The notes under the pieces were generated by a model that had not been told where the DNA came from, did no database searches, and saw only the letters and a program-made list of their open reading frames with translations. From CALDOK01 sp964481655 (GTDB lineage: Bacteria; Myxococcota_A; UBA796; JAFGLY01), in assembly GCA_964481655.1 (NCBI GenBank), contig CAYZVO010000011.1, forward strand, positions 1-64,000: a stretch of 64,000 nucleotides of DNA. Reading direction: 5' to 3'. This document shows, one piece after another, positions 1 to 9,169 of this stretch (its first letter is position 1; each line of letters opens with the position of its first letter). A program made the translations under genes and the position numbers.

Positions 1-293
<293 letters not shown>

Positions 294-300
294 CGACCCG

Positions 301-1161
301 CTACTCGCAGCGGGGCGTCACGCTCCAGCTCACCGGCGAGGAGTCGTAGGGCGGGCGGACCATGAAGATCCCCTGCTCGGGCCGCCAGCGGTAGGGGTAG
401 GCGTACAGCTCGGCGGAGAACGAGTCTCCGCGCTTCAGGCGCGCCCCCCAGCCGGGCACGTCGCTGGCCTGCAGCAGGCGCAGCTCGGGCTCGGCGCCGC
501 GCTTCAGCACCGCCGGGCCGATGGGCACCCGCACGTGGCAGTCCCGACCGGCGGCGTCCCGCCAGCGGGGCTCGAGGGCCACGCTCTTGCCCACCTCGTA
601 GACCAGGCCGTCGCGCACGGTCAGCAGGTGGGCCCCCAGGTCGTACCAGCCCACACCGTGCTCGTCCCGGTGGCGGGGATCGGGGCGGCTCCCGTCCCAG
701 CGCAGCAGCTGTACGTCCATGCCCAGCTCGACGGGCTCGAAGCCCACCAGATCCCCGAACACGTAGAAGGGGCCCGCGGCCAGCACCCGGCCGCCGTCCT
801 GGGACCGCACCACCACCACCGCGGTCATGCCGGGCAGGTCGCTGGCGTGCAGGGTGACCTGCTGGGGCTCGCTCACCCCGGGCACCAGGCGGGCCTCGGC
901 GCTGGCCAGCTCACGGCCCACGACCCAGCGCTCGCAGCTGGGGTCCGCGTCGGGGATGAAGGTCGGCATCAGCTGCAGCATCATCGCCTCACCACCCGGC
1001 GCTTCACCCCAGAGCAGGTCGGCGCCACGACCGCTGTCGTGGAGGGGGCGGAAGCTGTGGTTGGGGTGCTCGGCAATGCGCTCCGCGCAGGCGTCCATCA
1101 CGCCCGCCGCGGGTGAGGGCGTGGACGCGGAGATGAGAGCAGCGAGGACGGCGATGGACAT
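301..1161 (-). CDS. Secreted protein of unknown function
   Basis: 286 residues starting at ATG 1161. Residues 1-19 form a short hydrophobic Sec signal ending in Ser-Pro-Ala-Ala, after which the mature protein begins near Val-Met-Asp-Ala-Cys. The mature part has no family I recognise. It contains four scattered cysteines, which would suit disulfides in the periplasm or outside the cell, and the sequence pattern is mainly beta-strand. It converges with the edge gene and is divergent from the alpha-2-macroglobulin gene across 314 bases. The start is supported by the signal peptide rather than by a clear ribosome binding site. Confidence 0.7.
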   Translation of the reverse strand: MSIAVLAALISASTPSPAAGVMDACAERIAEHPNHSFRPLHDSGRGADLLWGEAPGGEAMMLQLMPTFIPDADPSCERWVVGRELASAEARLVPGVSEPQQVTLHASDLPGMTAVVVVRSQDGGRVLAAGPFYVFGDLVGFEPVELGMDVQLLRWDGSRPDPRHRDEHGVGWYDLGAHLLTVRDGLVYEVGKSVALEPRWRDAAGRDCHVRVPIGPAVLKRGAEPELRLLQASDVPGWGARLKRGDSFSAELYAYPYRWRPEQGIFMVRPPYDSSPVSWSVTPRCE

Positions 1162-1475
1162 GGCTCCGGCCTAACGCCCTCCACCGCCCCGGCGGGGCTG
1201 GCGAGGGGTTGGGGGAAGACAAAAAGTGACATCTCTCAGATGGCTACATACCCAGATCGTAGGAGGGTGTTCTGGGGTGGGGTTGACAGGTCAACCAGCC
1301 TGAGGGGAACTGGTAGCTGGGAGGGCTTGCCCCTCCCATCCCCCCTCGAGGCCTCCCGCGCACCCGGGAGCGGGAGGCTCCCTCCACCGCCTGCGTCGTT
1401 CGACGCGGGTGGCCCCCGCTGCACCCTCGCTGTCTTCCCCTCGCTGTTCCCCGCCGACGGACCCTCGGAGGTCCC
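1162..1475. other. Non-coding divergent promoter region
   Basis: 314 bases between the secreted protein (minus) and the alpha-2-macroglobulin gene (plus). This is the only gene-free stretch over 300 bases in the window. It holds a perfect dyad at 1281-1296 (listed separately), a C-rich stretch from about 1325 to 1440, and a GGAGG ribosome binding site just before the ATG at 1476. I see no credible small gene: the short ORFs here are low-complexity, Pro/Arg-rich shadows. Confidence 0.6.
1281..1296. promoter_or_regulatory. 16-bp perfect dyad, candidate operator
   Basis: GGTTGAC-AG-GTCAACC is a perfect inverted repeat with a 2-bp centre. It includes TTGACA, so it could also overlap a -35 element for the downstream alpha-2-macroglobulin/PBP1C operon. 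Dyads of this size are typical of dimeric repressor sites. No regulator gene is adjacent, so the partner is unknown. Confidence 0.4.
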
Positions 1476-4400
1476 ATGCTCCCGCTGCGTTTCCTGCTGA
1501 TCCCCCTGCTGTTCCTGCTGCTCGTCCTGCCCTCTTGTGCCCACCACGACGACATCTCAGGCCTATCCCACGACACCCTCTGCCCCGACGGGCTCGCCCT
1601 CGAAGCGGTGGAACCCTCCCCCCTCGACCCCGATCGCGCCGAGGCTGAGCTGCGCCTGATCTTCCGCGGCGTGCCTGCCCTCGGCTCCCTCCGCGACCAG
1701 CTCTCCTTCGAGCTCGACGGTGTGGCGCGCGCCCCAGAGCTGACCCCCGACCCCGACGATCCCAGCGCCGTGTGGCTCCGGGTGCCCATCGAACCCGAGG
1801 CCGGGGCCGCGCGCGACCTCGCCCCGGCCACCCTGCGGCGGAGCCAGGGCACCGCTTGCGATGGCGCGGCCGATGTGCTTGCCCCCCCCGCCCGCCACGA
1901 GCTGACCATGGTGAGCGACCCGGCCCCGGTCCGCATCGGAGAGATCACGGTGCACGAAGGCCAGGACGGGCACTACCTCGAGGTGCGCTGCGAGGACTGG
2001 AGCCACAACGCCGCCGGGACGCCCCCCGGCACCCGCGGCGAGCGCTGCCTGCCGGATCTCGAGGCCAACCCCGACGCCATCGTCACCGATCCCCGCCTGC
2101 CCCTCGAGCTGGCGGCCACGGTCTACGGCTTCACCGTCTACGCCCCCTTCGCGCAGGGCCCCCTGACCCTGCGCTTCGCCGCAGGCTTGACCACCGTCGA
2201 CGGCGGCACGCTGCGCCGCGAGCACAGCGTGGAGCTCGAGATCCCAGCCCTCGAGCCGCGGCTGTCCTTCGTGAGCCAGGGCCGCTACCTCCCACGCGCG
2301 GGCCTCGGTCGCGTCGCCATTCGACACCGCAACGTCCCGGCCGCCGAGCTGCGCGTGCGCCATGTGCCCAGCGACAACCTCCTGTTCTGGCACAGCGGCC
2401 GCGAGCCGGCGGACAGCCGCAGCTCGGATCTGGTCCTGGTTCAGGAGTTGGTCCTCGAGGGCGAGGCGGACAGCGAGGCGGTGACCTGGCTCGATCTCGA
2501 GCAGCTGCTTCCCGACGCACGGGAGGGGCTTGTCGAGCTGACCCTGCGCGGCCACGGCGGCGACGAGGACGAGGACGATGACCCCGACGTCTACGACGGC
2601 TGGTGGGGGCCCTGGGCCGACGCCCGCGCGGCCGTGCGGGTGCTGCTGACGGACCTGCAGATCGTGGCCAAGCGCGAGGCGACCGCCCCGGGCCAGGCCG
2701 AGCCCGCAGGGCTGTGGGTCTGGGCCCTGGACGCCCACGGCGACGGCCCCATCGCCGGCGTCACCATGGAGCTGGTCCGCCCCAGTGGCGCGGTGACGGG
2801 CCGCTGCCGCACCGACGCCCGCGGCGGCTGCCACCTGACGTCGGAGCGGGACCCGGTGGATCCCGAACCGGCCTTCGCCATCGTGGCCCGCAAGGGGGCC
2901 GACACCAGCGTGCTGGAGCTGGACGAGCTGGAGCTGGACCAGCGGGGCGACATCCAGGGCATGCCCTACCTGGACGGCGCCGAGCTGCGGGCCGCGGCCT
3001 GGACAGACCGCGGCGTCTACCGCCCCGGCGACACGGTGCTGCTCTCCGCCATCCTGCGGGGCCCCGACGATCTCGCCCCCCCCGACGGCCAGCCCGTCGC
3101 CCTGCGCTGGCTGGACTCCCGGGGCCGCGAGCTGCGTCGCACAGCCGCGGCGGGCAACGCCGCCGGGATGTTCGAGGCCGAGCTGGACCTCCAGGACTAC
3201 GCCCGCACCGGGCGCTACCGGGCCCAGCTGCTGCTGGCGGATCGCACCGTGGGCGAGACCTCGTTCATGGTCGAGGAGATCGTCCCGGAGCGCATGCGGG
3301 TCCAGCTCGACGCACCGCGCACCGACCTGCTGCCCCAGGAGCTGGCGGAGCTGGGCCTCGAGGCCCACTGGCTCTTCGGCAGCCCCGCCGCGGGAGCCCG
3401 CACCGAGCTGTCCTGCCGGCTGGTGCCGGCGCGCTTCAGCGCGACCACCGCCCCCAGCCTGCACTTCGGCAGCGCCGAGCTGCCCGGCAGCTCGTCCTGG
3501 AGCCGGGAGCCGACCCGCTCCCGCGGCGCCCTGGATGACGCAGGCCGCTCCGCGGCGAGCTGTCCCCCCGCCGAGGCCACAGGCCCCCTGCCCGGCCCGG
3601 CCACCCTGTACGCCCGCGCCGAGGTCTTCGAGGGCGCCACCGGCCGCAGCTCCAAGGGTCGCGCCCGGATCACCGTGCACCCCGAGCGCTTCCACATCGG
3701 CCTGCAGGCCCACAGCGAGGCCGCGAGGCCGGGCCAGCCGGTGCAGGTCGAGGGCCTGGTGGTGGGCTGGGATGGCCAGGCCGATCCCGACGCCACCGAC
3801 CGGGTCAGCGTGGAGATCCAGCGCCTCGAGCGGGAGCACAGCTGGACCTGGGATTCCCAGGACCAGGACTACCGCTACGGCAGCTGGGTGCGCCGCGCCC
3901 GGGAGGACAGCCTGGAGCTGACCCCGAGCCAGGGCGCCCTCGCCTTCTCCTTCACCCCGGCCGAGCGCGCCTGGGGCTACCTGGTGGTGGCCAGCGCCGG
4001 CGATGCGCGCACCGAGCTGCTGGTGCCCGGCGAGCGGGATCGCTGGGCCGACAGCGCCCTGTGGAACACCCCGGGCCCCCGCCGCCAGGGCTGGCTGGAG
4101 ATCGACGCCCCCAGCGAGATCGGCCCCGGGGAGCGGGTGACCGTGAGCGTGGAGGTGCCCCGACCCGGCTGGCTGCTGCTGAGCGCCGAGACCTGGACGC
4201 TGCACCAGCACCGCTGGCTGCGGGTCGAGCCCGGCGAGCAGCGCTGGAGCTTCACCCAGGCCGACTTCGCCCCCAACGTCTACGTCTCCGCCCTGCTGGT
4301 GCAGGATCCCCACGCCTTGGGAGACGGCAGCTGGCTGCCGGGCCGGGCCCAGGGGATCGCCTCGATCCGGATGCGCCCCGAGCCCCACCAGGCCGGCCTC

Positions 4401-6701
4401 GAGATGAGCCTGCCCGGGGAGGTCGCGCCTCGCTCCACCCTGACGGTGGATCTCGCCGTGGACGGGGCCGAGGGCCCCACCTGGGTCAGCGTGGCCGCGG
4501 TGGACGAGGGCCTGGTCTCCCTGACCGACCACCCTGTGCCGGATCCGCTGGCCAGCCTGTTCTCCAAGCGGGCCCTGGGGGTGGACACCTTCGAGACGGT
4601 GGGCTGGTCCCTGGCGCTGCCCTCGGTGCCCCGGGACAGCGCGGTCGGTGGCGACGCCGCGGGCCGCAGGGGCCGGATCCAGGCCATCGAGCCCGTCGCG
4701 GTCTGGTCGGGCCTGGTGCCCGTGTCCGCGAACGGCCGCGCGCGGGTCGAGCTCCCGCTGCCCAGCTACCGCGGCGCCCTGCGCGTGGTCGCCGTGGCCG
4801 CGAGCCCCACCCGCGTGGCCACCGCCCACGGCAGCGTCCCGGTGCGCGAGCCGCTGCTGGTCCAGGCCAGCACCCCGCGCTTCCTCATCGAGGGCGATCA
4901 GGCCTCGATCCCGGTGACCATCCACAACACCAGCGGCGTGTCCATGGAGATGATCGCGACCCTGTCGGTCGAAGCCCTCGAGGGCGCGGGCGACCCGCCC
5001 CTGGAGCTGACCGGCGGCACCGAACACAGCGCCACCATCGCCCCGGGCGCTCGCGCGGAGCTGCTCGCCGCGCTCGAGGCCACCGGCGACGACGGAGGCG
5101 CCGGGGGCGCCAGCCTGCGGGTGGACGCCCGGGCCGGCGAGCTGCACAGCTGGGAGCGACCCACCATCCCCGTGGGCGCGCTGCGCCCCACCGAGCAGCG
5201 CAGCCAGCGGGTGGCGCTGCAGCCGGGTGCCACCGAGCTGGGGGGCCTGCTCACGGGCTGGCATCGCCACGAGACCGAGCTGTTCGTGACGAGCAACCCC
5301 TACGCCGACGCCCTGTCTCAGCTGGGCTCCCTGCTGCGCTACCCCTACGGCTGCCTGGAGCAGACCAGCTCCCAGACCCGGGTGCTCATCGCCCTGGGCC
5401 CGATGCTGGAGCAGCTCGAGCCCGAGCTCGCGGCCAGCAAGCCCACCGACCGCTGGGTCCAGGACGGCGTGGATCGGCTGCAGCGCATGCAGACCTGGGG
5501 CGGGGGCTTCGGCTACTGGCCCGGTGACAGCACCCCCGCACCCTGGGCCAGCGCCTACGCCCTGCACGTGCTGTGGGACGCCCGTCAGGCCGGCCACGCC
5601 GTGCCGGACCAGGTCATCGACGACGGCCTCGGCTACCTGGCCCGGGCCGTGGAGGGGGAGGACCTCGGCACCCACCCCTACGCCCACTACGTGCTGGCCC
5701 TCGCAGGCCGCGGCCTGCCCGCCAAGGCCCGCGCCGCGCTGCCGGCCCACAGCGACCCCGCCCAGCGCTACCTGCTGATGGCGGCCATCCACCTCGCCGG
5801 CGACCACCGCTACGCCGAGCGCCTGCGCTCCCTCGAGCCCATCGTCCGAGGCCAGGGCCTGAGCCGCGCCCACCGCTACGCCTCGACGCTGGGCAGCCAG
5901 GGCATGGTCCTGACCGCGTTCCGGGCGCTGTTCGGCCACGACGACCGCGGCACGGCTCTGGCCGACGCGGTGGCCGAGGGTCTGCGCAGCCGGCAGCGCG
6001 CCACCACCCAGGAGCTGGCCTGGGGCCTGGCGGGCCTGGCGGCCACGGTGGAGAGCCTGCCCACCACCGAGCTGCCCCTGCGGCTGACCCGCGACGGAGA
6101 TCCCGTCGAGCAGACAGAGCCCGGCCGCTGGCGCATCGCCGGCACCGCCGAGCCCTCGGATCTCGCCATCGGCATCCCCAACAGCCTGCCCGAGGGCCTC
6201 TACCTGGTGCTCGACACCACGGGCGAGCGCACCGACGGCCTGCTGCCCATCAGCCGCGGCGCGACCATCGAGCGCGACCTGCACGACGAGGAGGGGACGA
6301 TCCTGGACCCCGAGGATCTGCAGGTGGGCCAGCTGGTCTACGTGCGCCTGCGGGTCACCAGCCAGCTGGGTCGACAGCCCCGGGTGGCCCTGGTGGAACG
6401 CCTGCCCGCGGGCTGGGAGCTCGAGAACCCCGCCGTCAGCGGCGCGAGCCTGCCTGGCTGGGCCGACGACGGGACCCGGTGGGTGGTGGAGCACCGCAAC
6501 CTGCGGGACGACCGCATCGAGAGCTTCGGGACCCTCGAGCCCGAGACGAGCAGCCTGGTCTACGCCGCCCGCGTGGCCACGGCGGGCAGCTTCACCTGGC
6601 CCGGCGCCCTGCTCGAGGCCATGTACGATCCCGGCGTGCGCGCCCGCACCGGCCCCACCGCCGTGCGGAACGAGCCCGCCGCCGACGCGGGCCTGCTGTG
6701 A
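1476..6701 (+). CDS. Bacterial alpha-2-macroglobulin lipoprotein (thioester type)
   Basis: 1741 residues, close to E. coli YfhM (about 1650). Residues 1-21 are a lipoprotein signal with lipobox Leu-Pro-Ser-Cys21; Ala follows the Cys, so outer-membrane sorting is likely. A YRPGD motif at 515-519 marks the MG2-type domain. The thioester motif Cys-Leu-Glu-Gln is at 1293-1296 in a Tyr-Gly-Cys-Leu-Glu-Gln context, followed by an all-helical thioester domain and a C-terminal receptor-like domain. The family is a periplasmic protease trap: a protease cuts the bait region and is captured through the thioester. It shares a GTGA overlap with PBP1C, its usual partner, which fits a role in guarding the cell when the wall is breached. 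A GGAGG site lies 4-5 bases before the ATG. Confidence 0.93.
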   Translation: MLPLRFLLIPLLFLLLVLPSCAHHDDISGLSHDTLCPDGLALEAVEPSPLDPDRAEAELRLIFRGVPALGSLRDQLSFELDGVARAPELTPDPDDPSAVWLRVPIEPEAGAARDLAPATLRRSQGTACDGAADVLAPPARHELTMVSDPAPVRIGEITVHEGQDGHYLEVRCEDWSHNAAGTPPGTRGERCLPDLEANPDAIVTDPRLPLELAATVYGFTVYAPFAQGPLTLRFAAGLTTVDGGTLRREHSVELEIPALEPRLSFVSQGRYLPRAGLGRVAIRHRNVPAAELRVRHVPSDNLLFWHSGREPADSRSSDLVLVQELVLEGEADSEAVTWLDLEQLLPDAREGLVELTLRGHGGDEDEDDDPDVYDGWWGPWADARAAVRVLLTDLQIVAKREATAPGQAEPAGLWVWALDAHGDGPIAGVTMELVRPSGAVTGRCRTDARGGCHLTSERDPVDPEPAFAIVARKGADTSVLELDELELDQRGDIQGMPYLDGAELRAAAWTDRGVYRPGDTVLLSAILRGPDDLAPPDGQPVALRWLDSRGRELRRTAAAGNAAGMFEAELDLQDYARTGRYRAQLLLADRTVGETSFMVEEIVPERMRVQLDAPRTDLLPQELAELGLEAHWLFGSPAAGARTELSCRLVPARFSATTAPSLHFGSAELPGSSSWSREPTRSRGALDDAGRSAASCPPAEATGPLPGPATLYARAEVFEGATGRSSKGRARITVHPERFHIGLQAHSEAARPGQPVQVEGLVVGWDGQADPDATDRVSVEIQRLEREHSWTWDSQDQDYRYGSWVRRAREDSLELTPSQGALAFSFTPAERAWGYLVVASAGDARTELLVPGERDRWADSALWNTPGPRRQGWLEIDAPSEIGPGERVTVSVEVPRPGWLLLSAETWTLHQHRWLRVEPGEQRWSFTQADFAPNVYVSALLVQDPHALGDGSWLPGRAQGIASIRMRPEPHQAGLEMSLPGEVAPRSTLTVDLAVDGAEGPTWVSVAAVDEGLVSLTDHPVPDPLASLFSKRALGVDTFETVGWSLALPSVPRDSAVGGDAAGRRGRIQAIEPVAVWSGLVPVSANGRARVELPLPSYRGALRVVAVAASPTRVATAHGSVPVREPLLVQASTPRFLIEGDQASIPVTIHNTSGVSMEMIATLSVEALEGAGDPPLELTGGTEHSATIAPGARAELLAALEATGDDGGAGGASLRVDARAGELHSWERPTIPVGALRPTEQRSQRVALQPGATELGGLLTGWHRHETELFVTSNPYADALSQLGSLLRYPYGCLEQTSSQTRVLIALGPMLEQLEPELAASKPTDRWVQDGVDRLQRMQTWGGGFGYWPGDSTPAPWASAYALHVLWDARQAGHAVPDQVIDDGLGYLARAVEGEDLGTHPYAHYVLALAGRGLPAKARAALPAHSDPAQRYLLMAAIHLAGDHRYAERLRSLEPIVRGQGLSRAHRYASTLGSQGMVLTAFRALFGHDDRGTALADAVAEGLRSRQRATTQELAWGLAGLAATVESLPTTELPLRLTRDGDPVEQTEPGRWRIAGTAEPSDLAIGIPNSLPEGLYLVLDTTGERTDGLLPISRGATIERDLHDEEGTILDPEDLQVGQLVYVRLRVTSQLGRQPRVALVERLPAGWELENPAVSGASLPGWADDGTRWVVEHRNLRDDRIESFGTLEPETSSLVYAARVATAGSFTWPGALLEAMYDPGVRARTGPTAVRNEPAADAGLL

Positions 6702-9034
6702 GCCCAGCGATCCCGCCGCGGCAGCGCCTGGCCCTGGCCCTCGCCGGGGTGCTGCTGGCGCTGGGGGCGCTGCCCTGGCTGCTGCCCCTGCCCGCCCGCC
6801 TCGGCGAGGCGCCATCGCCGGAGCTGCGCGACCGCGACGGCAACCTGGCCTGGGCCGGGCTCGCCCCGGACGACCGCTGGCGCCTCGAGACCCGGCTGGA
6901 GGATCTCGACCCCGCCTATGTCGAGGCGCTGCTGGCCTACGAGGATCACCGCTTCCGCTGGCACCCGGGGGTGGACCCCCTCGCGGTCGTCCGGGCCGCG
7001 GGGCAGGACCTGCGGGCCGGGCGGGTGGTGAGCGGGGCCTCCACCATCACCATGCAGCTGGTGCGGGTGCTCGAACCCCGGCCCCGCACCGTGGGCTCCA
7101 AGCTCGTCGAGGCCCTGCGGGCGGTGCAGCTCGAGCTGCGCCTGTCCAAGGACGAGATCCTGGGCGCCTACACCACCTTCGTGCCCTACGGGCGCAACCT
7201 CGAGGGGGTGGAGACCGCCAGCTGGGCCCTCTTCGGGCACGCCCCGGACGCCCTGACAGCCGAGGAGATCGTCACGCTGCTGGCCATCCCCCAGGACCCC
7301 TGCGCCCGCTACCCACGCCCTGGCAGCGAGGAGCGGCTCCGCAGCGCGCGCCTGCGGGTGGTGGAGCGGCTGCTCGACGCCGGGCTGCTCGCCGAGGATC
7401 CGGCCGAGGCCCGGGCCCTGACCGCGCGGGTGGCCTTCGGACCCCAGCCCACGCGGCTGCGTCCCCTGCCCCGCGAGCTGCCCCACGCCGCCGCCTGGAT
7501 GTGGGGCCTCGACCCGGAAGGGACGGTCCTGTCCAGCACCATCGATCGGGACACCCAGCGGGCCGTGGAGGCGGTGCTCGCCAGCCACAGAGGCAGCCTG
7601 CGCGCGCGGGGTATCCGCGACGTGGCGGTGGTGGTGGTGGACCACCAGGACGCCGGGATCCGCGCCCTGGTGGGAGGCTTCGACTTCGGCAGCGGCCACA
7701 GCGGCGCCCAGATCCCGGCCTTCGCCCAGGCGCGCTCCCCCGGCTCCACCCTCAAGCCCTTCATCTTCGCCCGGGCCATGGACCGGGGCCTGGTGCTTCC
7801 AGAGACCGTGGTGCTCGACCTGCCCCGGCGCTACGGCGGCTGGACCCCCCGCAACTACGACGGCGGCTACCGGGGCAGCGTGCGCCTGGACAGCGCCCTG
7901 GCCTGGTCCCTGAACCTGCCCTTCGTGGCGCTGCTGGAGCGGCTGGGCCTGCAGGATCTGGTCGGGCTGCTGCGGGCGGGGGGCGCCCACAGCCTGCCTC
8001 GGGATCCGAGCCAGCTCGGCCTGTCCCTGGCGGTGGGCGGGGTGGAGCTGACCCCACTGGAGCTGGCCGAGCTGTACACGGCCCTGGCCCACGACGGCCG
8101 CCATCGCCCCCTGCGCTGGCTGAAGGATCAGCCCGTGGTCGGGGGCACGCAGCTGCTGTCTCCCGGGGCGGCCTGGCTGACCCGGCGGGCGCTGTCCCAG
8201 CGGGACCGGCCCGACTTCCCCGCCCGGGCGGAGCTGGCCGCGGGTCCCCTGCCCTTCTATGTCAAGACCGGCACCAGCGCCGCCAACCGCGACGCCTGGG
8301 CCGCCGGCGGCGGGCGCCAGCTCACGGCGGTGGTCTGGCTCGGCAACCTCGACGGCACCGGCAGCGCTCACCTGGTGGGGGGCGAGGTGGCCGCGCCCCT
8401 GCTGTTCGACCTGCTCGAGGCGTTGGAGGGCTCCGTCGGCCCCACCGAGCCGACGCCCGACGAGCAGCTCGTCGCGGTCCGGATCTGCCCCCTGTCGGGC
8501 CTGCCCGCCGGCCTCCACTGTCCCCACAGCGAGGAGGCCCTGGCACCGACGGGCTCCGTGCCGGCGGTCAGCTGTCCCCTGCACGTCGAGCTCGAGCTGG
8601 ACGTCGCGACCGGCGAGCGGGTCGTGCTGGGCTGCCGAGACGGCCGGCAGACCCGGCGGGAGGTGCGCGCGATCCAGCCCCCCGCGCTGCGGCGCTGGCA
8701 GGCCGAGCACGGAGCGCCGCCGCCCACCCTGCCGCCCATGGCCGACGGCTGCGAGCGCGGGCGCAGCGCCCCCAGGATCGTGCAGCCCCCCCACGGCGAG
8801 GTGGTGGTGCTCCTTCCGGGGCTGGATCCCGGCGAGCAGGAGCTCCCCCTCGTGGCGGAGATCCCCCGACCCGACGGCCCCCTGTGGTGGTACGTGGACG
8901 GCCACCTGGTGGACCGGGCACCGGCCGACGGGCGGGCCTGGTGGACCCCCGAACCGGGCCGCCACGAGCTGGTGGTGTTGTCCAACACCGGCGCTGGTGA
9001 TCGCCGCTGGATCGAGGTCCGACAGGGCGGCTGA
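6698..9034 (+). CDS. pbpC: Penicillin-binding protein 1C (glycosyltransferase/transpeptidase)
   Basis: 778 residues from a GTG at 6698 that overlaps the previous stop (GTGA). An N-terminal membrane anchor (about 10-32) is followed by the GT51 glycosyltransferase domain with its catalytic Glu in EDHRF at 82-86. The transpeptidase domain has the three expected motifs: Ser-Thr-Leu-Lys at 350-353, Ser-Leu-Asn at 404-406 and Lys-Thr-Gly at 523-525. The last 200 residues form the PBP1C-specific C-terminal domain with its Cys pairs. It polymerises glycan strands at the inner membrane. Family knowledge on PBP1C is that transpeptidation is weak and that it is genetically tied to alpha-2-macroglobulin, exactly as arranged here. 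Confidence 0.93.
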   Translation: MSPAIPPRQRLALALAGVLLALGALPWLLPLPARLGEAPSPELRDRDGNLAWAGLAPDDRWRLETRLEDLDPAYVEALLAYEDHRFRWHPGVDPLAVVRAAGQDLRAGRVVSGASTITMQLVRVLEPRPRTVGSKLVEALRAVQLELRLSKDEILGAYTTFVPYGRNLEGVETASWALFGHAPDALTAEEIVTLLAIPQDPCARYPRPGSEERLRSARLRVVERLLDAGLLAEDPAEARALTARVAFGPQPTRLRPLPRELPHAAAWMWGLDPEGTVLSSTIDRDTQRAVEAVLASHRGSLRARGIRDVAVVVVDHQDAGIRALVGGFDFGSGHSGAQIPAFAQARSPGSTLKPFIFARAMDRGLVLPETVVLDLPRRYGGWTPRNYDGGYRGSVRLDSALAWSLNLPFVALLERLGLQDLVGLLRAGGAHSLPRDPSQLGLSLAVGGVELTPLELAELYTALAHDGRHRPLRWLKDQPVVGGTQLLSPGAAWLTRRALSQRDRPDFPARAELAAGPLPFYVKTGTSAANRDAWAAGGGRQLTAVVWLGNLDGTGSAHLVGGEVAAPLLFDLLEALEGSVGPTEPTPDEQLVAVRICPLSGLPAGLHCPHSEEALAPTGSVPAVSCPLHVELELDVATGERVVLGCRDGRQTRREVRAIQPPALRRWQAEHGAPPPTLPPMADGCERGRSAPRIVQPPHGEVVVLLPGLDPGEQELPLVAEIPRPDGPLWWYVDGHLVDRAPADGRAWWTPEPGRHELVVLSNTGAGDRRWIEVRQGG

Positions 9035-9056
9035 CGGCCGGGCGGCCCCTTGTCGC

Positions 9057-9085
9057 ACCAGAGGTGATCCACGTCCTCTGCTGGT
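9057..9085 (+). terminator. Hairpin downstream of pbpC, possible terminator
   Basis: ACCAGAGG (9057-9064) pairs with CCTCTGCTGGT (9075-9085) with one bulged C and a 10-base loop. It has no T-tract, so if it terminates it is not a classical rho-independent site. A second G/C-rich structure (GGGAGG with CCTCCC, about 9104-9152) follows before the next gene. Confidence 0.3.
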
Positions 9086-9169
9086 CTGCGGATCCAGCTT
9101 TCCGGGAGGGCCCATGCCCGATAGGGAAAGGGCGATACCACCTCCCCGAAACCTGCCCTGGAGAGCCCC

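Noticed and set aside
1563..6815. 1750-residue antisense ORF opposite the alpha-2-macroglobulin gene
   Set aside because: It is a GC-rich shadow: low-complexity Gly/Ala/Arg/Gln sequence without domains, while the plus strand has a complete family with all motifs.
9035..9169. SAM or SAH riboswitch upstream of the PLP enzyme
   Set aside because: None of the conserved cores I know is present, so it is reported only as a structured leader.
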